Shown here: positions 38,351 through 48,084 of the stretch, in pieces | Numbering within the stretch: the first letter of the stretch is position 1 | How the letters are laid out: each line of letters begins with the position of its first letter | NCBI GenBank assembly: GCA_016709315.1 | Contig: JADJMZ010000001.1 | Location: forward strand, 496,001-560,000 | DNA from: Ignavibacteria bacterium | Lineage (GTDB): Bacteria; Bacteroidota; Ignavibacteria; Tepidaquicellales; Tepidaquicellaceae | Direction: 5' to 3' | DNA length: 64,000 bases | Translations under genes and position numbers: made by a program | The notes under the pieces: model-generated | Database searches by the model: none | What the model was told of the DNA's origin: nothing | The model's input: only the letters and a program-made list of their open reading frames with translations

Positions 38351-39664
38351 TTGAAAAAAGTTTTAGTGATTACATACTACTGGCCGCCGAGCGGAGGCGC
38401 AGGAGTTCAGAGAGCTTTAAAATTCGTAAAGTATCTTACGGAATTCGGAGTACAGCCGTATGTACTAACTGTTGATGAAAATAAAGCAAGTTATCCTTTT
38501 ACTGATAACACTCTTGCAGACGAAATTCCTGCTTCAGTAAAAGTCCACAGAACAGATACTTCAGAGCCGTTCGGAATTTATTCCAGACTGACAGGCAAAA
38601 AAAGCATTCCCACCGGTTTTTCAAATGAGAGTAATCCCGGACTCATTCAAAAGTCATCCAGATTTATAAGAGGAAATTTTTTCATTCCCGATGCCAGACG
38701 CGGTTGGGTTAAGTTTGCTTTGAAAGAAGCAAAAAAAATATTAGACACTGAAAACATTGATACAGTCATCACTACCAGCCCTCCTCACTCAGCGCAGTTA
38801 ATCGGGCTTGAATTAAAAAGATTTTACAAAGACAGAGTCAGATGGATAGCAGATCTCCGTGATCCCTGGACTGATATTTATTATTACAATGAGTTCCATC
38901 ATTTATATTTTGCAAAGAAAAGAGACCTGCAATATGAGAGCGATGTTCTTAGCAAAGCGGATTTTGTTGTTACAGTAAGTAATGAACTTAAAGAATTATT
39001 TAAAACGAAAACTTCCGGTAAAAAAAATATTTATGTAATACCTAACGGTTATGATGAAGAAGATTTTAAGGACAGCTTTACAGAGGAAAAATCTTCCGGA
39101 AAGAGTTTCATCATTTCATACACAGGCACACTTGCTGACAGTTACAATCCTAATATTTTTTTTCATGCTTTGAAAAAAGTTACAGCAGCATTTCCGGAAA
39201 CAGACATAAAGCTGCGGTTTGTCGGAAATCCTTCTTCATCACTGATCGAATATGCAAAGAGTATTTCTTTAAGCAAAAACATAGAACTGATACCGACTGT
39301 TTCACACGATGAGTCGGTAAAGTTTCTTCTGAAAAGCGATGCGCTGCTTCTTGTGATCCCTGAGATAAAAAATGATAAAGGAATACTGACAGGAAAATTA
39401 TTCGAGTATCTTGCGTCAAGAAAGCCCGTTATATGCATCGGACCTCCTGACGGCGAAGCAGCTTCGATACTGAATGAATGCGAAGCGGGGAAAACATTTG
39501 GCAGGAATATGGAAACAGAGCTGACTCAGCATCTATCAGAACTGATAATTAAACGGAAAGAAGGAACTGACCTTAATATCAATATCAAGAACGATCTTTA
39601 TAAGAAATATTCAAGAAGAAGTCAGGCGGGGGAATTAGCAAAGATAATTACAAATCCGGATTAA
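38351..39664 (+). CDS. GT4-family glycosyltransferase
   Basis: 437 residues from TTG 38351 (MKKVLVITYYWPPSGGAGVQ, family N-terminus with glycine-rich acceptor-domain loop). Later WIADLRDPWTDIYYYNEFH, a typical hallmark, and the donor-site region FEYLASRKPVICIGPPDGEA. Intact frame. Cytoplasmic, membrane-associated transferase that adds a hexose or similar sugar to a lipid-linked glycan. Follows the PaiB-like gene by 24 bases. Confidence 0.88.
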   Translation: MKKVLVITYYWPPSGGAGVQRALKFVKYLTEFGVQPYVLTVDENKASYPFTDNTLADEIPASVKVHRTDTSEPFGIYSRLTGKKSIPTGFSNESNPGLIQKSSRFIRGNFFIPDARRGWVKFALKEAKKILDTENIDTVITTSPPHSAQLIGLELKRFYKDRVRWIADLRDPWTDIYYYNEFHHLYFAKKRDLQYESDVLSKADFVVTVSNELKELFKTKTSGKKNIYVIPNGYDEEDFKDSFTEEKSSGKSFIISYTGTLADSYNPNIFFHALKKVTAAFPETDIKLRFVGNPSSSLIEYAKSISLSKNIELIPTVSHDESVKFLLKSDALLLVIPEIKNDKGILTGKLFEYLASRKPVICIGPPDGEAASILNECEAGKTFGRNMETELTQHLSELIIKRKEGTDLNINIKNDLYKKYSRRSQAGELAKIITNPD

Positions 39665-39821
39665 TGAATATGAAAGGCGTAAGTTTAAAATAAAAACTTT
39701 CAAATAGTTTTTCATTCCATTGACAGTACCCGCTAATATCAAATTTTACTTAGAAAGTTATTTTGTTTTAAAGTATCTTTACCGAAATTTTAAATTAATA
39801 TTTCAGAAATATTTTTTACAG

Positions 39822-42424
39822 ATGGCTAAACAGATCTCAAAGCAAAAACCGGTATTAAAAAATCCTTCTTCTCTTTCAGGGAGCAGAATTGCTGACAGTA
39901 ACAGTACATTCTTCAAGTATGAAAATTTCATATACATTGGCATCATCCTGCTTTCCGTTCTGATATTTTTCAAAGAAGGGGTTTTCAGCGGGAAAGTCTT
40001 TGCAACGGGTGACATACTCGCTTCAGATTCATTCAGGACATTTCTTGATGATGCAAAGAAAAGCGGAGTGTTCCCGCTGTGGGTTCCGTATATTTTCATG
40101 GGAATGCCGAACTTCCCGATCATTTCATATAATCCGAGATCTTATGATTTCTTTTATTTCATCTGGGATTCTGTTTACGGCGCTATCACAAATTCTTCGA
40201 CAAACGGAGTTCTTCCCGTCATTCTTTATTATGCGATATTCGGGATCGGATTTTATCTTTATTCCAATTACAAATTTAAGAATAAGCTGATAGCATTATA
40301 CTGCGCTCTGACAGCGACATTTGCTACTGATTTCATTCAGCGGATAGTGGTCGGGCACAATACAAAAGTCCTTGCCCTTGCATTTTTTCCTCTGATACTT
40401 TTATTCCTTGATAAGCTGATTGATTCATTTGACGATAAAAGCAAATCCGTTTTTTCATTTCAGAATCTTATCAACCTTGCTTTGCTTGCGCTGATGCTTC
40501 ACATACAACTGAATTCAAATCACATTCAGATGATATTCTATGCATATCTGATGCTTGGAATTTATCTTCTGTATCTTATAATTTACAGAGTAGTAAAGAA
40601 GACACAAATCTCGGGAATAATTAAAAGTGGCATCTTCTTTGTGATAGCCGCGCTGCTGGCTGTTGCAATGAATGCTGACGTTATGATGACAATGAAAGAA
40701 TACAACAAGTATTCAATGAGAGGCGAACCGGGGATAGAGGCGAAGATAGATAAAAAGTTGCGGACGATCAGCCGCTTGATTATCAGTATGCGACGAACTG
40801 GTCTTTCAGTCCGGGTGAAGTAATTACATTCCTGCTTCCCTATTATTATGGCTTCGGCGATGTGGAGATACAGGGACAGAAAGCTAATCTTTACTGGGGT
40901 CAGATGCCGTTCACAACGAATCCGATGTACTTCGGAGTGATAGTTCTGATACTTGCTGTCACGGGAATATTTTACAATTTCAGGAAAAATCCGTTCGTGC
41001 AGGCGATGACGGTTATCTCGGTTGTGTTTCTTTTTATGTCATTCGGGAGGAACTTCTCACTTATCTACGATCTGTTTTTTAATTACTTCCCTTACTTCAG
41101 CAGTTTCCGTGCGCCTGTGATGATACATCATTTCATGAACATTGCAATTGTAATTCTTTCGGGATTCGGACTTAAGTCTGTTATTGAAATTGTAAAAGGC
41201 AAAACTGATTCCGACAAGTTAAAGAAATTATGTTATGTATTTTTCGGAATTGCCGGACTGATGTTTTTAATTTCAATTGTCGGTTTCGAAGGTTCGTACA
41301 CAGATTCAGTTTCCACAAGTTCGCTCGCTGAAAAACTGAAACAGCAGGGAGCGACTGCTCAGCAGATCAGTCAGTACATCAAACAGCAGATAATACCGAA
41401 TGCTTATGCAAACTCTATCAGCGATCTCCGGCTTCATGCATTTTTCATTGCGCTTGTAGCGGGGCTTATGTTTATGTATGCAACAAATAAAGTATCAGTA
41501 AAAATATTCCTTGCGGGAACAATTTTAATTGCTGTCATTGATCTCTGGAATGTAAATTTTAAAACGCTTCACTGGGATAATCCGGGTGAAACGAAGAATG
41601 CTTTTGCGGAAACGGATTTTACGAACTGGCTTCTGAAAACAAATCCTGATACATATACTTACAGAGTTGCGGAGTTCAATGGCGGGAGACTTACGACAGA
41701 CAATACTATGGCTTACTACAGACTTCATTCATTCAACGGCTATCACGGCGCAAAGATCAGAATTTATCAGGATGCTGTTGATGTAGCAGAAGGAGAGAAT
41801 CCCCTGCTGCTGACGCTTGGCGGAGTGAAGTATATAATTTCGGATAAGCCGCTGCAGGATACTTCATTCGTTCAGGTTTTCAAGGGAACGAAATTTATTT
41901 ACGAGAACAAGAACTTCATTCCCAAAGCATTCTTTGCTGACGGTTACAAAGTTGAAAAAGACATTACGATACTGAATAATATCCGCGAAATGAATTTCGA
42001 TCCGCGCAAAGTTGCATTCCTTGAAAAAGACATCAATCAGAAAATTGATAAGCCGGATTCGACCGCCAGTGTTAAACTTGTAAAAGGCGACATACACAGT
42101 CTTGAATACGAAGTAAATGCTACAGGAAATAATCTTCTGGTATTCAGCGAGATCTATCTGCCGTTCGGATGGAAGGCATATATTGACGGGAAGGAATCGG
42201 AGATTCATAAAACCGATTACATACTCAGATCGCTTGTTGTCCCGCAGGGAAAGCACAAAGTGGAATTCAGATACGAGCCGGCAGTTTATTACACAGGGAA
42301 ATCCGTCAGCATCGGAGCGAATGTTCTGCTGGGAATCATACTGCTTGCAGGAGTTTTCGGGTATGCAACGAACAAAAAGAAAAGTGACAGCACAGGCAAT
42401 GTTAAAAAAGATGAAAATATTTAG
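39822..42424 (+). CDS. YfhO-like multi-spanning membrane protein, frameshifted
   Basis: Start placed at ATG 39822 (MAKQISKQKPVLKNPSSLSG). A long series of membrane segments (IYIGIILLSVLIFF, VLPVILYYAIFGIGFYLY, LALAFFPLILLFL and more) with the early GDILASDSFR and the loop PYIFMGMPNFPIISYNPR, ending with a soluble domain that includes LVVPQGKHKVEFRYEP. The frame breaks in the A-run near 40752 (expected KKVADDQPLDYQYATNWSFS); repaired length about 868. YfhO-type proteins are GT-C-like membrane glycosyltransferases for teichoic-acid or glycan modification. The final hydrophobic segment LLGIILLAGVFGYA is followed by a basic tail. Confidence 0.8.
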
Positions 42425-42455
42425 AACAATAACAATAATCAGATAAGAGATTTAT

Positions 42456-44429
42456 ATGTGCGGAATATTCGGCGTATTAAATTTTAACGAAGTTAGTGCT
42501 GATTTCAAATCGCTGCAAGCGGCTGTTAACATTATCAGCCACAGAGGTCCGGATGATGAAGGTTATGCTGTATTCAATACTTACAGAAACAAATCCGAAG
42601 AAAGATACGGCGGCACTTCAGCAATTAAAAAGGGAAGTCATATTCTTTCCGCTTCGGCTGAATCATTCAATCTTGCATTCGGCTTCAGGCGGCTCTCAAT
42701 TTTAGACCTTTCAGTAAACGGTCATCAGCCATTCTTTAACCGGGACAAAAATATATGCATGATCTTTAACGGTGAAGTTTACAACTATATAGAGATAAGG
42801 GAAGAACTTATTTCAAAAGGTTACAGCTTCTTTACCGGGACTGACACGGAAGTAATAATGAATGCATACATTGAATGGGGTGAAGACTGTCTCAGCAGAT
42901 TTAACGGCATGTGGGGAATTGCGTTATACGATTTGAGAAAAAATCTTCTCTTCTGCTCACGCGACAGATTCGGAGTTAAGCCGTTTTATTATTTCAAAGA
43001 TGAAAACAGATTTGTCTTTGCATCCGAGCTCAAATCAATTATTGAATATTTTAAAAGCGACCCTTCATTCAGAAAAGAACTCAACAAAGAAAATGTATAT
43101 GATTACTTTGTTTACAATTTTGCGGATCACACTGAAAATACTTTTATAAAAAACATAAAACATCTTCTTCCTTCTCATTTTATAAAAATTCAGGGAAGAG
43201 AATTTTCGGTTAAAAAATATTTTTCACTTGAAGTAAACAAAGAACTTGGAACTTACGATGAAAGCAGATTTGAAAACATTAAAACAAAGTTTTCGGAACT
43301 GATATATGATTCCGTAAAACTCAGACTGAGATCGGATGTGCCTGTAGGAACATGTCTGAGCGGCGGACTTGACTCCTCGACTGTTGTGACATTAATAGAC
43401 AAAATACTTGAAAACAACAACACACTGTCAAACAAATCAGACAAAGGCAGAAGACAGAATACGTTTTCAGCAGTTTACGATGATGCTTCGATAGATGAGA
43501 GAAACTTTATTGAAGAAATAGTAAAAAGTACGGAAAGCAACTCTCATTATGTATTTCCGGACAAGGCGGATTTTTTAAAAGATGCTGATGATTTTATTTT
43601 TCAGCTTGACGAGCCGTTCGGCGGAACCTCACCTTACGCTCAATGGAATGTAATGCGTCTTGCCAGAGAGAACAATGTTACTGTACTTCTTGACGGTCAG
43701 GGAGCGGATGAATCTCTCGGAGGATATGAAGTTTATTTCGGTTTTCTATATTCCAATCTTTTCAATAAAGGAAATTACGTGAGTTTATTTTCAGAGCTTA
43801 TGAAAAACTTCAGGAAGGGATTTGAAATATCGGTAAGAGGAATGAAATATTACATGAATTCAAAGAACAGAAATCTTAAAAGTTCGTCAAGCGGATATTA
43901 CAACCTTGATTTTCTGAAAAGCCATACTGACAGGAACATTCTCGAATACAGGACAAAAGACAATCTGAATCAGAAATTATATGAAGACCTGACTCAGTAC
44001 ATACTTCCATCTTTGCTTAGATTTGAAGACAGGAATGCAATGAAGTTTTCAATAGAATCAAGAACACCATTTCTCGATTACAGGATCATAAAATTATTAT
44101 TCGGATCAGAAGGCATTTACAAAATGCACAACGGCTGGAGTAAATGGATACTGAGGAATTCAGTAAAAGAACTTGTTCCGTCAAAGGTTGTCTGGAGGCG
44201 CGACAAGAAAGGATTCCCGACTCCTGAAAGAAAATGGATGATGAAGATCAAGGAGGATTTTCTGTTATCTGTAAATGAAAACAGAGATGAGCTTTCAGAA
44301 TATCTGAATATAGATGAGATAATTAAAAATTATGACAGCATAGTTTCAGATCCGGATATTAAATCTCATTTTATCTGGAAGATTTATAATTTTTCCAAAT
44401 GGAAGAAAATGTTCGGAGTATCTTCCTGA
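42456..44429 (+). CDS. asnB: Glutamine-hydrolysing asparagine synthase family protein
   Basis: 657 residues. N-terminal class II glutaminase domain with the nucleophile Cys2 (MCGIFGVLNF) and IISHRGPDDEGY, FNGEVYNYIEIREEL; C-terminal synthetase domain with the ATP loop VPVGTCLSGGLDSSTVV and QGADESLGGYE. Converts aspartate to asparagine or, in surface polysaccharide clusters, amidates a sugar or amino-acid group. Last gene of the glycan cluster, 31 bases after the YfhO-like gene. The cluster position makes an amidotransferase role in glycan synthesis as likely as asparagine supply. Confidence 0.9.
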   Translation: MCGIFGVLNFNEVSADFKSLQAAVNIISHRGPDDEGYAVFNTYRNKSEERYGGTSAIKKGSHILSASAESFNLAFGFRRLSILDLSVNGHQPFFNRDKNICMIFNGEVYNYIEIREELISKGYSFFTGTDTEVIMNAYIEWGEDCLSRFNGMWGIALYDLRKNLLFCSRDRFGVKPFYYFKDENRFVFASELKSIIEYFKSDPSFRKELNKENVYDYFVYNFADHTENTFIKNIKHLLPSHFIKIQGREFSVKKYFSLEVNKELGTYDESRFENIKTKFSELIYDSVKLRLRSDVPVGTCLSGGLDSSTVVTLIDKILENNNTLSNKSDKGRRQNTFSAVYDDASIDERNFIEEIVKSTESNSHYVFPDKADFLKDADDFIFQLDEPFGGTSPYAQWNVMRLARENNVTVLLDGQGADESLGGYEVYFGFLYSNLFNKGNYVSLFSELMKNFRKGFEISVRGMKYYMNSKNRNLKSSSSGYYNLDFLKSHTDRNILEYRTKDNLNQKLYEDLTQYILPSLLRFEDRNAMKFSIESRTPFLDYRIIKLLFGSEGIYKMHNGWSKWILRNSVKELVPSKVVWRRDKKGFPTPERKWMMKIKEDFLLSVNENRDELSEYLNIDEIIKNYDSIVSDPDIKSHFIWKIYNFSKWKKMFGVSS

Positions 44430-44577
44430 ATACTTCACGGAGTTACGTAAATTTTGTACCAATATTTTATCATACCTGATCATACATTTCAGCACACGAC
44501 AAATACCGAATTTCCTTTTATTTAATATGCATTAAGCCCGGAGCTATGTACACGACAAAAATTTAGATAAAAAATGA

Positions 44578-44644
44578 AAATCTGACCCGGAATTTATTTT
44601 TATATAAGCGACTATTTAAAAATAAAATTGAAAGGGTCAGATTT
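44578..44644 (+). promoter_or_regulatory. Inverted repeat over the transposase start
   Basis: AAATCTGACCC (44578-44588) pairs with GGGTCAGATTT (44634-44644), the latter overlapping the first codons. Such stems in insertion sequences block translation from read-through transcripts. Confidence 0.6.
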
Positions 44645-45700
44645 GAGACATATTAATAAAATTCAGAAAATTTTACAACCGCATTTTAAATGCGATAAGC
44701 GAAGATTAAAATTTATAGCATCTTTTGTAGTAAGTTTAGTTCGTGCACGCACAGTAACTTTGAGTAATTTATCGGTAATATTTAATCCTAAAGTTAAGTC
44801 AGAATCAAATTACAGAAGGATGCAGAGATTTTTTGAAAATTATATGATGGATTATTTACAAATATCAAAGTTAGTGATATCATCACTGCCACATGTAAAT
44901 TTTATATTGACGTTAGACAGGACAAACTGGCAATTTGGAAAAAAGGATATAAATATATTACTGCTGGCTTTAGTATATAAAAATATATCAATACCACTTT
45001 GCTGGGAGTTGCTTAATAAGCGAGGAAATTCATCATTTGAGGAAAGGAAAGAAATAGTGTCAAGGGGATTGGCAATATTGGGAAAAGGAAGGATAAAATG
45101 TTTAGTAGCAGACCGTGAATTTGGAAGCGGTAAATTTTTCAGATATCTGAAAAAAGCAGAAATAAATTTACATATAAGAATAAAAAAGACATCCATAATA
45201 ACGAAATATAAATCAAAAGTCTCAGATGTAACAACGATGTTGTCTCATTTGAAATTACACAAATATATGGTTGTACCGGAAAGAGAATCATCTATAATGA
45301 AGAAGTTTATTTAAGCGGAAAGAAGACTGTAGGTAATGACTATTTAATAATAGCCAGTAGCAGCAATCCCAACGAGGCTATAGCGATGTACAAGCAAAGA
45401 TGGACAATAGAGAATCTTTTTGGAAATATGAAAACAAAAGGTTTTAATTTAGAGAATACACATATTAAAGATGATGAGAAACTAAAAAAACTAATTGCAC
45501 TTTTAACCATTGCAATGCTATGGTGCTATCTGATTGGACTTTGGATAGAAAGTTCAATTAAAATCAGAATAAAGAACCACGGAAGAAAAGAAAAAAGTAC
45601 TTTCAGAAAAGGGTTGGATCATTTTACAAAAATCCTGAATTCCGTTGAAAATTTAATATTTGAATTAGATTGTGTCTTTAAAGTTTTGTCGTGTACATAG
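44628..45700 (+). CDS. IS4-family transposase, frameshifted
   Basis: DDE transposase of the IS4 superfamily. The DDE region shows LTLDRTNWQFGKKDINILLL (first Asp), KCLVADREFGSGKFFRYLKK (second Asp) and the diagnostic C1 block MYKQRWTIENLFGNMKTKGF with the catalytic Glu and the Y-x6-E-x6-K spacing. The frame breaks near 45283-45300; repaired, the middle reads IYNEEVYLSGKKTVGNDYLI before the C1 block. About 357 residues. It starts at a TTG (44628) within an inverted repeat. If the break is real the element is inactive. Confidence 0.9.
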
Positions 45701-45702
45701 CT

Positions 45703-46234
45703 TAAGTTGACCTCTACAGGATTTAAAACAAGAAATTGCCACTAATTTCACTAATTGACATAAAATAGAAATGTATTTTTAATTCAAATAGTGCAAATTT
45801 GTGTAATTCATGACGAAAAATAATCTTCAAAGATCAAAGAAGTCAATTTGATTTATTTTAAAAAATTTTTAAAAATCCGTTTACTTTTTATTTCGTATTA
45901 ATTATATCTTATTATAAATTAAAAAGGAAATAAGGAATAACATTTTAAGTAAAATTCTGCTCTCAGCAGTATTATAAATTCTTGTAAACATTAATTCCGC
46001 CAAAAGCCAGGAATCTTTATATAAATGACTCGAAGGTTATGACACGATAGTGTTGGTATAAGAAGACTTTATAATAAAATTATCGACTGATAAGCAGTTG
46101 TCTGTATTTGTAAAAGGTTTAAGCGTTGATTCACAGAAAAGATTGGACAGCATTTAGCTGATTTTCTTTGTAATGTACAGTGAGGACTGTGTTCGTATCA
46201 AGCTGAATTCATTAACTGAACATATAATAAGTTA
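45703..46234. other. Intergenic stretch after the IS4-like element
   Basis: Contains a copy of the GCCACTAATTTCACT dispersed repeat (45738-45752, also at 14457-14471), a degenerate AT-rich stretch, and the stop-riddled pseudogene at 45942-46238. No intact gene. Confidence 0.6.
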
Positions 46235-46238
46235 TTAA
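45942..46238 (+). pseudogene. Decayed small exported protein gene
   Basis: One frame reads ILSKILLSAVL-stop-ILVNINSAKSQESLYK-stop-LEGYDTIVLV-stop-EDFIIKLSTDKQLSVFVKGL and so on, with four to five in-frame stops but no length change. The beginning resembles a signal peptide (LLSAVLxILVNINSAKSQ). The absence of frameshifts suggests point-mutation decay, unlike the indel-type breaks elsewhere. Family not recognised. No ATG start; ATT at 45942 is used. Confidence 0.45.
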
Positions 46239-47854
46239 ATCAATTTTTCATTGAATTCATACATTATCCTGTTAAGATCCGGACCGAAAATATTGTAAGC
46301 TTTTGCAGCCCCTCCTTTGTTTACAAACGGCGGCTGATTAAAACTCATCATATTGATTTCCATAAATGAAGAAACGTGATTTTTCATCATCTTAAGCCAA
46401 ACTAATTCTTCCTCAGAAAATTTTCTGCCTTTTGATTCGTTTTCAAGGATCCAGTCATTGAATTTTTTATCCACATTATCTGTATATGGTTCAAGTCTGT
46501 CAATTTTCCCAATTGCATACTGTGTCAAAGAAATTATATTTGCCGGATTTTTTGTATCGCCCATAGGTTTTACATTCGTACTATCAATTCTTAAATAAGC
46601 ATTCCAGACTTCATCTGTTGAAATTTCATACGGGGGTTTTCTAAGTTCCCTTGAGATTGTTTTTATATCATCAAAGCTTATATGAGTATGACCGTTAGTA
46701 TTATTAATTATTGTGTTCAATGCCGGTATATCGTTTTTGTGAGATTCTATAAAACTTTTGAATTTGTAGATTACATCAGATGATCTTTCTCTTGCAGCTT
46801 CTTCTATCGAATTTGTATTAATCAATCCTGTATTTCTTTTTTTCATTTCAAGAATGCAATACCGGAACTTTGGATCATCAAAAGGTTTGCATGCGTCATT
46901 TATCAATTCTTCTCCGGCTTCTTTTATGTTTTTATCCGTAGGAACAAAAGTTTTCAAATCTTTTCCGAACATTTCCTTAGCTTTAGAAATCTGCTTTTCT
47001 ACGTCAATTGATAATATAAGATTATTAATAACCTGTTTTAAAGATTCTACCGGGGGATTTAATGCAGCCCCAATTTTGCTGATTTCCGCAAAATCTTTTT
47101 CTGTAAGATTTTTCTCTATTCTTGTTAAGTTATCTATCATGGATGAAATTGTATTTTCATCTCTCATTCCGATTGCAAGAGATTGTATCAGAGATTCAAG
47201 GGAGAATATTTTCACCACTTCTCTTACTGTCTCGGTTTTAACCGTTACCTGAGTAATTTTTTCTGCAATTGAATACGCAATGAAAGGAAGAGGTATAGCA
47301 ACCAAAACATCCGTAAGATACGTCATTTTTAAAAAAACCGGTGAAAGACAAATAAGAACTGTCCAGATTATCACTATCACAAATTTATTAAATTTCATTT
47401 TGCTGTAAAACAGAGCGCATAAAATTGCAGTTGATACATGCCAGCTGGGAAAAGTATTGAATTGCTTTACAGAAGTATAAAGTGAATTTACAGCTTCGAA
47501 GAAGAATCCCGGTGATTTAATTTCCGGTCTGATTGTATTCATCACAGGAAAAAATCCGTGCATAAAATTTATTATACTCCAAAGTATCACAACAGAAAAC
47601 AAAAATACTGTCATGTCAGAAGATTCCTTTTTCCTTATGATAAGATAGAGGATCAGGAAAAGAAAAATATAAATTGAAAAATAAGGAATTATAAATCCGG
47701 GAATCAATTTTATTTTAGTGTCAAAATCCAGTAATACCGTAATAAATTTTTCACTGTTTACATTTAAAGGCGTGAGCAGATAATACTGTATCAGCGCTAA
47801 TAGCAGCAATACAATATTAATTAAATTCATCACTTTGAATTTAGGTATAGTCAT
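46235..47854 (-). CDS. PAP2-like membrane module fused to HsdR C-terminal region
   Basis: 539 residues in one uninterrupted frame. Residues 1 to about 200 contain five to six membrane helices and PAP2-family motifs: MNTIRPE, FPSWHVSTA (C2-like, His139) and KMTYLTD (C3 position, where the family's nucleophile His is replaced by Thr178). Residues about 205-539 match the helical C-terminal region of EcoEI-type HsdR (type I restriction): SLESLIQSLAIGMRDENTIS, RIEKNLTEKD, YKFKSFIESHKNDIPALN, RELRKPPYEISTDEVWNAY, KKFNDWILENESKGRKFSEE and PPFVNKGGAAKAYNIFGPDL. That region contacts the methyltransferase in HsdR. No helicase, nuclease, hsdM or hsdS is present. Codon use and GC resemble neighbours. It could be a chimera or a new membrane-tethered regulator. 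Confidence 0.8.
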   Translation of the reverse strand: MTIPKFKVMNLINIVLLLLALIQYYLLTPLNVNSEKFITVLLDFDTKIKLIPGFIIPYFSIYIFLFLILYLIIRKKESSDMTVFLFSVVILWSIINFMHGFFPVMNTIRPEIKSPGFFFEAVNSLYTSVKQFNTFPSWHVSTAILCALFYSKMKFNKFVIVIIWTVLICLSPVFLKMTYLTDVLVAIPLPFIAYSIAEKITQVTVKTETVREVVKIFSLESLIQSLAIGMRDENTISSMIDNLTRIEKNLTEKDFAEISKIGAALNPPVESLKQVINNLILSIDVEKQISKAKEMFGKDLKTFVPTDKNIKEAGEELINDACKPFDDPKFRYCILEMKKRNTGLINTNSIEEAARERSSDVIYKFKSFIESHKNDIPALNTIINNTNGHTHISFDDIKTISRELRKPPYEISTDEVWNAYLRIDSTNVKPMGDTKNPANIISLTQYAIGKIDRLEPYTDNVDKKFNDWILENESKGRKFSEEELVWLKMMKNHVSSFMEINMMSFNQPPFVNKGGAAKAYNIFGPDLNRIMYEFNEKLI

Positions 47855-48084
47855 TAAGTATGATCTGTTTTTTTAGTTAACAGTTTAAATTACCAATAAT
47901 TGAAATGCATTTCAAGATTGAATGTATTATTAAAGTAAAACCCTGAAAAAGATTTTTCCGGGTGTTTAGAAATATAATCTATATAAAATTTAAGTTAAAA
48001 TTAAAATCATGCTGTTATAAGTGATTTTTAATCTAAGATTACAAATTATCTTTCCGAATAAAACAAAATAAAACATTTTTATAT

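Larger units (their letters stand above)
44542..45702 (+). mobile_element. IS4-like insertion sequence with perfect 19-bp ends
   Basis: AGCTATGTACACGACAAAA at 44542-44560 and its exact complement at 45684-45702 bracket a transposase gene. Length 1161 bases. No flanking target duplication is visible. A CTGACCC inverted repeat before the gene can form a hairpin over the start. Confidence 0.9.

Noticed and set aside
46235..47854. An intact type I restriction system
   Set aside because: Only the C-terminal region of HsdR is present; no helicase or nuclease motifs and no hsdM or hsdS in the window.
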